NCBI GenBank assembly: GCA_949775045.1
Contig: OX459099.1
Location: 248,001 to 312,000, forward strand
Source: Metridium senile
Lineage: Eukaryota > Cnidaria > Anthozoa > Actiniaria > Metridiidae
Direction of reading: 5' to 3'
Length of the DNA: 64,000 bases
Positions 8,955 to 21,200 of this stretch are shown here, piece by piece. Numbering within the stretch: position 1 is the first letter of the stretch; every line of letters starts with the position of its first letter. The position numbers were made by a program, and so were the translations under genes. The notes under the pieces were generated by a model, which did no database searches, was not told where the DNA came from, and saw only the letters and a program-made list of their open reading frames with translations.

Positions 8955-11900
8955 ATGAGTGTAGGTATTAGTCAAGTTGGTTTTGATCCTAAGGTAAGGA
9001 GACTGTTAATTTAGTGGCTGTGTTGTATTAGTACAATATTAGATGAACTCAGAGTTGAAGTTTGTGGTTTTCGATAATTTGATTATGGTGAATGATTATC
9101 TCTGATTGCTCAAATCTCTGTTTTAGATATTTATTAAAACAATTCTTTGCATAGGATAACATCCAGTTATAATATTGTAAGGTCGCTACCTCAAATATTT
9201 AGATTTCAACTCGTTTGAGAACAGACTTGTTTTGGTTTTAGTCCGTGGTTCTGAATATTAGCTTATTCCAGTAATAACTTATATCTGTTGTTATAATTCT
9301 AACTTTTAAATCTTTCAAATTATCATTTTAAAACGTCTAAAAAGAAATAAATTCCAGCACAAATGTTGACATGAGATAGCAAACAAACCCGATCAAGATT
9401 ATATATTGCAAGGAGATATATATTTTGGCCAGGTGATAAATGTCTTATTCCTTATAAAGTTACTATTTAATAACATAGATATCATATAAATCTCATTACT
9501 GTGAAGTCAATTTAGCAAATTTTCCCATTTTCTTTGGATTTTTATTTATTTCGTAAATTTCGTTAAATATTTTTTGTGTAGGCAGATGTTTTGTTCTCAT
9601 GTTGAGATATTGACTTGAATTTATGCAAAATACTTTAAAGTAACTTCCTATTTGCCAAGAGCTATAAATGTACTTTATTCTTTTATGTCGACATTACTCT
9701 CTTGTCAAAGTTGACGTCTTTGAAGAAACCTCCATTAGCTTCAAACGAAAATATCATGAACACTGGATTGTTTAGATGCTGTGTTTTGAAATGGCTTTCT
9801 CAAATAATCCTACACTATAATTATCTATTACTCAGTATTGTAAACAAGTCATATAGATGTCCTTTTTATGGTTGTTATTGGATAAAAAATGGTTTTGTTT
9901 ATGTAAATATGATCTAGCAGTTTGAAACTTTCTATAATAAGAAAAGAAATTCCAATGATATCAAGTAATTCGTATGACATTGTTGACAATATATAAATAA
10001 ATATGTACTGTCAGATTTTCATAACATACCATGAAACTGATTTAATTCACCAAAAATCAAATATTTACATACAACAATCACAGCAGAATAGTTGTGAAGT
10101 GGAATATGATACTTGGGTTTTAGTGTTGAAATGTGTTTCAAACATAAATTATTCAATGTTAAAACAATGTCTTAAATATAATTAGTTTTATTGTATTATA
10201 TAGTTTACAATCAATAAATCATATTTAGCAATCAATATACTATGTTGTTGGTTTGGACCAAATCTGATACATATTTCAAGAAAGGTTGATGGCCTGACGT
10301 CTGAAAGCCAATCAATGTGGTTTGTAGTAAAATATCATTTTTGTGTTTTAATTGGAAGTGTACTTTTTGTATACAAAGTAATAGAGTATAGAATTTAGAT
10401 GTCAGACCGTCAAGATTTTTTTAAACATGTACATTGTAGCATAAATCAGGATAGTCCTTTCAAATGTCATTGTCATTAACAAAAAATAGATTTTCTTATT
10501 TTATCCACAATAACCTTTTTCATTTACAAAGGTACTTTATCTATTTTTTCTTGTTGTATATATTTAATGAATGAGTTTGTTATTGATGCAGGTATTGGAA
10601 GACGAAGAAGAGGCAGTTTATCAACAAGAAGAAAAGGAAAGAGAACAAGAGGTACATAGTATTCATTGTGCGGCATGAATACAGTCATTTGAATAAACGT
10701 TGAAGCTGACCAGCCTCACGACTATGCAACTAGACCTAAAAGGAGTATGGGTAGAAATCACTGAAGCAGTTTGCTGCATATATTATCAACATCTTGAGCT
10801 CTCAGTGCCTTGTTTGTATTAGATTTATGCTGGCAATTGATTTAGATGACACAAATCCTCTGCATGAAAACTGAAGAAGTAGCTTTTTACTTGTTGATAT
10901 CTCCATGCTCTATACAATGGTTTATTTATTTGCACATATTCATTCATGTACTTGCTATATTCAGCATATTCTTTAACGTGTGCTTAAAATTTATTGCTTT
11001 AGTGAGTTTTACCCATACTCCCGCTTGGGCTAGTCGCGTAGTCACGGAGCTGGTCAGTGACAATGTTTTTTCAAATGACTGTATAACCACTCAAAGACTA
11101 ATACAGTATATCTGGAAACTAGCGAGTAAACTAGTATAGGCTGCGTCGGTGTTTGATATAAATGATAGGTAATAGAATGAAATTTGTAACACTGTAAAAA
11201 TGTTGACTTAACTTTACTGAGGTTTCAAGCTTTAACCCTTGGTCTTTTACTCAGACTGGTAAATTTTATAGAAAATGTATGGGCATGCATTTCGTCGGGA
11301 CCTAAAAGACTGGCCGCAATAATGGGGTGGCCGTATTAAGCGGGTGGCCGTAAGGTGGGGTTCCACTGTATTACCCAATACAGTATATGATGACTTGTAT
11401 TGATATCATATTGATTTAGGTATTATCTATTGCTTCATAGTCTGATGCCTCGTGTTGTGATATTTTTGTCATTTATTGTTTCAGATCCGTAATTTGATAA
11501 TCAATGAACTTGATGACAATCTTCTTGATGATGACAATGCATCATTCTCATCTCATGACTATCGCAGTACATCAAACAGCCGTGCAAGTCAACAACTGGA
11601 TGATTCTGGCCTGCACACAAAAGACAATGACTGGAACAGTAATGAATATGTAGACTTTCCACCAAGACGAGGAGTGTTTGAAAAACCTTCCTTAATGACA
11701 GAAAGAGCAACAGGCTTTATTGGCCAGACAGACAATCCTCTCAACCAACAACCTAGATATGGTGATGCCAACAGCAATAACCAACAACCTAGATATGGTG
11801 AAGTTGATGACAATAACCAACAACCTAGATATGGTGATGCCAACAGCAATAACCAACAACCTAGATATGGCGAAGATGATGGCAATAACCAACAACCTAG

Positions 11901-12276
11901 ATATGGTGATGCCAACAGCAATAACCAACAACCTAGATATGGTGAAGTTGATGGCAATAACCAACAACCTAGATATAGTCAGGGTGATGTTGATGGCAAT
12001 AACCAACAACCTAGATATAGTCAGGGTGATGTTGACGGCAATAACTATGACTATCAGGAATATGAAGACTTTGGTAGTTACCATGGTAACAGTACTGATA
12101 CAAACAGTAATGGACATGATGACGTAACCAACCATAATAATGTATATAATGCTAGTGTCGGCTATCAAGGATTGGACATTCCCGATCAACATAACAACAA
12201 CCATGGTTACTATGGTGATTCATATCCTAGTGAAGAGCATTATGGGAATCACCATGACCCCCCTGAAACACACCAG
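8955..12276 (+). CDS. CEP152: CEP152 N-terminal exons 1-3 (PLK4-binding region, NNQQPRY repeats)
   Basis: Exons 8955-8993, 10592-10651 and 11485-12276, all phase 0. The sequence VLEDEEEAVYQQEEKEREQE then IRNLIINELDDNLLDDDNAS is acidic and aligns with the vertebrate PLK4-binding N terminus. Exon 3 then carries eight copies of NNQQPRYG with spacers DANS, EVDD, EDDG or SQGDVDG (11743-12030). This insert is absent from human CEP152. The rest of exon 3 is Asn/His/Tyr/Gly-rich and looks disordered. Confidence 0.85.
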
Positions 12277-15200
12277 GTACTCATTATACATACAGTGTAA
12301 ATCAAGTTTGTAATAGCTGCCATAGTCTACATGCAACACTTGATTTAAAGACAAACATCACAAACATTGCATTGCATCACAAATCAATTTTAAAATTGTT
12401 ATATGTATAAACCAATATTTGAATAATGATTGACATAGATGTTCTTTGCTATTTTAGCCTAAAACTTTATGCTTTCAGCTAATTCATTCCTTTATTATTG
12501 TGTACATGTATAGTATTTTGTATATTCATGATCTCACCTGATATTTATTAGAGAGAAGCATCATTTCCTGGAAACTACAGAGTCCAGTATGTGCCAGGTT
12601 ATCGTCCACAGAATGTAGATCTAAGATCACAACCTAGTACATCCATAGGACAACATTCACCTAATACTGTCTGGAGAGATTTAAGAACACAAGATCCCAA
12701 TAGTGTACAAAGTGCAGATAGCAAAGAAGAGTTTATTGGACACACCACCAATACAGCACAGTTACAGGTTTTGTATCAAGCACGTGGTAGAAAAATAGAA
12801 GAACTGAGTGAGAAATTGAATGAAAGAGAAGAAGAATTAGGACGTCAGATTAGAGTGCTAAACCACCAATTGGTAATGCTTAAAGGTTTGTATATGTTCT
12901 TTAGGAATTTCTACTAGAATGTATTGTTTTTATTCATGATTTTGTACTTTTATTGTTAGATGATCATCAAGGTTTAAGTGAGAGTCTGACCCAGTCCCAA
13001 CAGATAGTCAGTGATAAACAACAAGAAATCAAGATGATTCAAGATAAGCTGAATACATCTGTCAAAGACAATGACCTGTTGAAGAAAGAAAAACTGGAGT
13101 TACTTGATAAATTTACTGCTGCTAACTCTACTATAGACTGTCTAAATGAACAGTTAGCTCAACTTAGCAGAGCTGATTCACTGGCTAAAGCTAGAGAACA
13201 ACATGAAACTATACTAAATACTGTGAGACAGAGGCAAGAAGATGACATACTAAGACTGAAACAGAAACTAGATGATAGTCAAGTGGCCCTTAACTGGAAG
13301 GTAAAAGAAACACGCTAGTTTATTTACTGCAGTTCTCTAAATTGTCCCTGAAAAGTAGTATTGAACTGTTCCAACGACTATTTATCAGCCAGAGAATCTT
13401 CATTTATTTTCTATGTGAGCTCATCATGGATTTACACTCATTTCTAACCATGCACCATTCTACACATACATGACTTTGTTTATGCACATACTTTAAACTA
13501 ACATTCTAACTTTTACACAAACCCTCAGCCACTTTACACAAGTCCCTACTGTATTCTCGCCCTCACTACCACCCTCAACGTTCTGTTGATCTTTCATAAG
13601 CTCTTAAGGTGCATATATATTATTATCAAAAAATGTGTATACAATGTGATTGATCATCTGATTGATCATCTGTAAATCATACATGTGAAACACCATGGGT
13701 TTTTAACATTGATATGTAGGTTAATGACACAACAAATGTTGTTTGATATTTCCATGTTACCCTGATCAATGTTTGTTGTTGTCTGTACAGACAGAAGAAG
13801 CTAGTAGTTTAATGACAAGACAAACGTGGTTTGATATTTCTATGTTACCCTGATCAATGTTTTTTGTTGTCTGTACAGACAGAAGAAGCTAGTAGGTTGA
13901 GAGGAGAGATGATGGAAAAAGCAGACATCATTAACAGATTGAACAGGACATTAGATGACAGTCAAAGACAATGCCAAGAACTCTTGAAGACAGGTAAACT
14001 TAGTACACAAAGCTTGTTTACGGAATATTACCATGTAGAATGAACCATAATTTATTAGTGAATGTTGTTATTGTAGGTACCGTGACAGAAATAACAAACC
14101 TACGTACACAGTTGCAAGATACCATCAGTTCTAAGACCAAAGTGGATTTAAACTGTACATCATTAAAGGTAATTGTTCACAGATTATATTACTTTTTAGT
14201 TATTATTCAGTGACATATGATATTATTTACAGAGTGAAGTCAATGGTCTAAAAGAAGAGCTAACCATGTATCAAAATGCCCTTAAATATGGTTATGGAGA
14301 TCAAACAACACACAATTACAAGGGTGAAGATGTTGTTAGGAATCTAAATAGTGAAAACTGGGCAACCCCAAAGACTCATGGGTAGGATATTATACATGAT
14401 ATTATAATCTACATCAACAATGACAACAACAGCATAGATGATGAGGATGATGATGGTGGTGGTGGCATTAATGATGATGATGTTGGTGGTGAGGATGGTG
14501 ATGGTGGTGATGAGGATGATGATGGTGGTAATGGTGGTGGTGGTGAGGATGGTGGTGGTTGTGGTGGTGATGAGGATGATGATGGTGGTAATGATGGTGG
14601 TGGTGGTTGTGAGGATGGTGATGGTGGTAATGATGGTGATGGTGGTAATGATGGTGGTGGTGGTTGTGAGGATGGTGATGGTGGTAATGATGGTGATGGT
14701 GGTAATGATGGTGGTGAGGATGGTGATGGTGGTAATGATGGTGATGGTGGTAATGATGGTGGTGGTGGTTGTGAGGATGGTGATGGTGGTAATGATGGTG
14801 ATGGTGGTAATGATGGTGGTGGTGGTGAGGATGGTGATGGTGATGGTGGTAATGATGGTGATGGTGGTAATGGTGGTGGTGAGGGTGGTGCTATTAATGA
14901 TGATGGTGGTGAGGATGTTGGTGATGATGATAGCAATGATTTTGATGATGGTGTTGCTATTACTGATGATGGTGGTGAGGATGATGATGATAATGGATAT
15001 AATGGATATATTGATAATTAGGTAGTGATGACATTGATGATGGTGGTGATATTTATGGTCATAGTGTTGATAGTGATACTGATGATTGATAATGTTCTAT
15101 GATAGTAATACCAGTCAGATGGATGCTGTCAATGGTTTAAGAAAAGAACTTGATCACAGCCTATCATTGAACCAAACCAAAACCAAAACTATAAAAGACC

Positions 15201-18200
15201 TTGAGAAAACCTTGGAAGAAACAACTGAACAGTTGAATGAAGAGAAAAAGAAAGTTAAAAGATTGGAAAAGATTGTAGTTGAACAAGAGGTATAGTATTT
15301 GTTATTTCAAAAACATTGAATACTGAATAGTGCATTCCAAGATCAAAGAGCATTGTAGGTCTCATTGATTTGGAATAAAAAATAATAATATACAGCGATA
15401 TTTACTCCTTATAACTAGTTCGTATATTGTGTTGGATGCAATGCACAAAGAATTAAATAACTAATTATCATTTATTTGACTTTAAACAATATTACATGAC
15501 CCAGAATACTTTTCTGTCTTGCAATGAAGTATTCAGTATTCAACGTTTTTTGAAATAGCTGTATACAGATAAGAATCATTTAATGACTGACTACCATTTA
15601 CACATACAAAACATTTCTAGGTCAAAGTAAATACTCTGAAAACACAGCTAAACAACAAGTCAGGTCAAGATGGTGAGTTCACTGTTACTGTTCACGTGAT
15701 AATCCTACTGGGTGTTAAATAGTTTTAATTGTTTTCTATATAGATCCAGATAGTGATATAAAAACAAAACTTCAAGATTTAGAAGAGAAAAACCAGGTAC
15801 GAACCAGTTTGACAAGATCCAAACGACACAACCAATCACAGTGCCCTTACAGTACTAACTATTATCTTGTTGTCAAGCAACCCTTTGATATGTATTTTAT
15901 TGTCAGGAATTGAAAGATAAACTTGAAGAATTACAAGTCAGTGAACAACAGCTTTCCGAAGACAACCTGAATTTGAAAACCCACATGGCAGAGGTGAAGT
16001 CTCTTTGTTAACCATTTCTCACTTTCTTCATTTCTTTCTCCCATTCGTTCTCATTTGCTAGTGTTTATGCAGTACTGACAAACCTTTCTTTATTGTTGAT
16101 ATATTACATGGCACAGATGGTAGCAGAGTTTGATGAAGATAAAAGAATCAGCCTGGACAAGTGAGATATTAAACATTGATTGTACTAGCGTTTTATAAAA
16201 CTTACCAAGTTAATAATAATAATAATCATTATAGTTTTTGTGCGTCCTATAACCTCGAAGCCCTCATCGAAAACTGAAAGACATGTATTAGAAATAGATA
16301 AACGAAATAGAAGAAAATTAAGTTGAATATATATATATATATATATATTAAAAAACTGTTGAGTTAAAAAAAATTAGAATTAACTAAAGTAAATTATATA
16401 ATAATCAGGTGCAGAGATGCATGTCTACAGCTGCATGAAGATGCCAAACATCAACTGCGACAACATTTAGAAGAAGAAAAGGAACTCGCTTTAAAAGCTT
16501 TGAGGTAAGAACTGATTATCAACTAATAGTGCGATATGTAATGTGGTGCATATATGGTGCATTTAACATACGTCTCCGGCAATGCGCTTTACAATTATCG
16601 TACGGACCGCTGACGGCTTACAATCGTGAGGAAATTAGTAGTTAGTATGTATTAGTGTGAGCCAGTCACTGAGGGTAGTCACGCCCAGGGTTTGTTACGT
16701 TCCCAGTGGTTCTTATTAGGTCCCACCAATGTTGTTTAGTGAGCGTACAGTGGAGAGACGGGACCTCCGATTTCACGTCCTTATCCGAGAAGAAGCGAAG
16801 TCTAACAATTTGCAGATGGAAATAACAAAGTCAGTACATTCTCCTCGATTATTTTAAGACCCTGAGTGGTGATCCAGCCGGGGCGCAAACCCTGACCTCA
16901 TGCATGCAAATCCGATGCTCTACCAATTGAGCCAACAGGGATGCGGTTTGCGATATATAGTGTGATATGTTTTAGCTATCTTTTAATATAGAGATAGGTA
17001 TTGTTAGTAATGTAGTTTATTGCTTGGTATAGAGATGATCTTCAAGAAGCCAATGATGAACTGGTTCGTGTAAAAGAATCCTACCTGGTACTAAGTGAAG
17101 AAAGTCGCGCTATTGAAAAGAGAATACGAGACGAAATGAAACAAACTAAGGTATTCACATTACGGGATTATTGTAACCTTAAGAGTATGTTTAACAGGAT
17201 GGTTTTTGTCAGGGTGAAAGTCAAGCTGTTGAAGCAATGAAGGTTTTCATTGAGAACCAGCATAAAGAAGAAATGGAGAGATCACGTGAACAATGGAATA
17301 ATGAACAGAAAAAGAAAGTAACAAAGCTTGTGAATGAACAAACAGAAAACATCACACAACAACTACATCAGGTACCTTTGTTTGTTTGTTGCTTTTACGA
17401 AGGCAGGGCACCACATTAGCGTACAACACCAATTGACAGTGGGCCATGTAGTATATCTGAGACCTGACTGTTGTGCCGGGAGACAATCCCCTACTCTTTT
17501 CGAATAGCACAACATCTTTTACGTCCACCTTATATAGGAATTAGAGTGAAGGCAGACGGGACCTCCCACTTTACGTCCTTATCCGAGAAGACGAGGCACT
17601 GAGAGGAGTGAAGTGTCTTGCCCCGGGCCGGGAATCGAATTACTTAACTGTTACCTTACTTTCATTAGTTCTACTTACTGCAATTTTCACAAACATGCGA
17701 ACTCCAACGCTAAAATACCGAACTCGTTTTATGAGTTTTCGCTTCCGTCAATCAAACTTCCGACATTTCCCGGATGCTTTCCGTAGTAACGACATTCAAT
17801 ATGGTGGAATTTGAAAGATTTTGCGACGATTTTGAAGACTTTTTTAGAGGAAATAATAGCTGCGAATCGAAACGACTCCTATTTAGAGGAGACTCAAATC
17901 GTTTGAAGTTCGATTGAAGTGAAGTGTGAATTCCACAACAAAAGCAATGATCGAACACATTTGTTTTAGACATTCCACTCACTTAGAAGTATTGTGATAC
18001 TTACTTGCTCTCCCTCTTCATCGACGATTAAACATGTTAAAGTCTCCTCTAAATGTAGGAGTTTCACGGCTTTTAATTTCTCTGAGGATTCTTCAACATC
18101 ATGAACAAACCTTTTATAAACTCGGCCATATTGAATGTCGATACTTCGGAAAGCAGTCGGGAAATATCGGGCGTTTGATTGACGGAAGCGAAAACTACAA

Positions 18201-21200
18201 AAACGAGTTCAGTATTTGAACCTTGGAGTTCGCATGTTTGTGAAAGTCGCAGTAAAACAGGTTTTTCTTTACTGTGATTTTTGTTTGTTGAAAGTTCGAT
18301 GTTTTTATGATTATTTAGAAAACTAAAGAATTCGAGAAAAAGTTACAAGAATCAGAGAATAGTCACCCAGATAATGACAACCGACTTGCTGCAGCAAAGA
18401 GAGAATGGATCCAAGAACATGAACAGGACATGATAAAAAGAATATCGCTTGCTGTAAACGAAGCAAGAAAAACATGGCGGGAAATGGAACGTAAGAACAT
18501 CAACGAACAAGTGGAGAAAGCCGTCAATGAAATTAAGGTGAAATAACTACTATTATTTTTCACGATCTCCCCAACTATTTTAGGTATTCCTCCCTATATT
18601 CTTCTAGTAATTTCTCTCATCTCCCAGTCTATTGTAAGGGGTTTTATAAACTGTGTTTGGCCATCCTCTCAGTCTGATCCGTTTTTCTCCAATAACTCAA
18701 TGTAAAGCCACTCTTTTACTCCGACGAAGGGCTAACGCTACGGTGTTACAAATTTCATTATATTACCTATCGTTTAAATGAAAAGCGCTTTGAGTCTTTA
18801 ATGAGATATAAGCAGACGTTGCATATTAAACTACTACCGCATTAACTGCGTTCAGTTGTTGATGATATTACAAAAGAATGTCTTTAACTCTAAAAGTTAT
18901 AACTTCTGTTTTAGAAAACTCTCAAAGAGTCCCATGACCAGGAAATGACCAAAGCTCTTTCTGAAGCCCGCGATGCCTGGAAAAAGGAAGAAGAAGACAC
19001 GAAGCTAAGAGAGATTGAACACGAAGTTGAAGTTGCAGTTACGAATGCTGTAGCTGAAGCTAAACAGATGTGGGACAGAACTAACATTGTAAGTCATATA
19101 TCTTATGGACAATCTTACTGTATAATCCACCGCTGAAAGCACATGATACAAGTTATATTGCTGCTTATTGTTATGTTAATTATAACTACTAATGTTACAA
19201 TAAACTACTATGTTGTGCTTGTACAGGGTCATAGTGTCCAACAAACTATAGAATCGACAGTAGCATTAGCTGAAGTAAAGTGGCTGGAACAAGAACAAGT
19301 CAAGATATCACGTGCTGTAGATACCGCTGTACAAGCTGCTAAATCATCGTGGGCACATGATAAACAGCGAGAGATAGGTGAGTCGTTCACGTGGTTATGT
19401 ATTTCTCATCCATTTGTTTATAATTATTGCTCTCTCTGCCAGCACGTGCTGTGTCTGACGCCCGTCAACAATGGCAGGCTAACCAGGACCAGGAATTAAG
19501 TCGAACGTTAGAGGAAGCCAGTGCACAGCTGGTGGATAAATTTGACGAACAGAAGAGAGAAGCTGTTGAGATGGCATTAAGAGAAGCCAAGGTGAGAAAA
19601 CCATTGTGTCTATTGTACCTTTTGTAGTTATCCCTTTAGAGCATTGCCACAAGCATACATAATCAATGTGAGGTCATGGTATGACATCGACGTGACGTCA
19701 TATTTTTCACTCATACTTATGACTGTCTGTAACTACGTCATCGATGTGATGTCATCGTGTTCTCAGTTTATGTCATCCTCTTAGACGCTATGGCAACGAC
19801 ACTACGATCAGAACAACAACCTAGAAGCCATTAGAAGTAAACTGTGGTCAGAATTTGAAGACACAAAACGACAAGAACTTCAAGAAACTATGGAAGAAGA
19901 ACGAAGCAAAATCCTGCAACATAACGAAGAACTTAATCAAGAAGAAATCAACCGAGCTATTTCTTACATGGAGTCCCAATACGCTAAGAGCTTAGAGGAG
20001 TTTAAACATAAGGAGCTTAGGTCCGTTCTTGCTGAGGCCCGTACAGAATGGGAAAAAGAACAAGAGTCAGAAGTAGAGGAAATTGTTAAGGTAGACAATA
20101 TTATCATAGACTGTCTTTATTTTTATAGTCTATCTATCTTACCCATTAGGGTATGTATGTATCTATATCTATTATAGATTATTACATTCAATAATATTGT
20201 TTATTCGCATTATTTTAGAAAAGAATCGATATCGCTCGCGACGAATGGTTCCAGTCCCTTGATAACTCCTCGCGGACCGAAGTTGACCGTGCTCTTGCTA
20301 CAGCACGAGAGGCCTGGGCTGCAGAGTATGAAGATGAACTGGAAGACCGAGTAAATGCCGAGGTGGACCGGGCACGAGAGAATATTCGCAATGAAATGGA
20401 AGAAACAATAAGAACAGAGATCGACGAAGCTGTACGTAACTGCAGGAAACAGTTTGAAGGAACTGAACGACGATTAAAGGATGAAATTAACCGTCTAAAG
20501 ATGATTGGATCTCCCCAGTCCCTACGCAGACAATATGAACAACAGATATCCAACCTAAAAGTCGAACACCAACAGGATTACGACCGTTTACGAGAAGAAC
20601 ACGATGAACATACGAGGATGGTACGAGAATCAGTTGAAGAAGAATTTGACCAAAAACTTGTAGCTGTATTACATGATGCCAAACAAGTATGGGAAGAAGA
20701 ACAAGAAGAAGACAGGTAAATAACTGCATTGACACTATTACGATAAAAAAAGCAGATATCGTATCGGACCATTACATAATTGATGGGGAGGGGAGGGGGG
20801 GAGCGGTTTGCGGTTTATATTCCTTTTTACCACATTTGATAATTTTCTCGCTTTCTGATTAGTCGAGAGCCGTGGTAAATAAGAGTACATACCACAGTTG
20901 CTATTTTCTCTTTAATTTCCTCGCTTTCTTCGCGCACATGCAAAACGCAAGCAGTAAACATATTTTTAATGTGGTAAAAAACGAATTCACTATAGTTTCT
21001 TGTGGATCCACTCGACGAATTTGTCAAGCCACTACAAGGCGCATCAAAATTCTAGAAACATAACGGTCGCGGCAAGGCACGCACATCACGGCACTGAACA
21101 TTGCACGGTCATATGAAATCTGCTCTAAAGGTTGATGTCATTATATATATGTACTAGATAGATTGAAACATAACTTGTTGTTATCTTAAGAATACAAGTC

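Noticed and set aside
14409..15025. Open frames rich in Met/Val or Pro/Ser around 14.4-15.0 kb
   Set aside because: Triplet microsatellite in a CEP152 intron.
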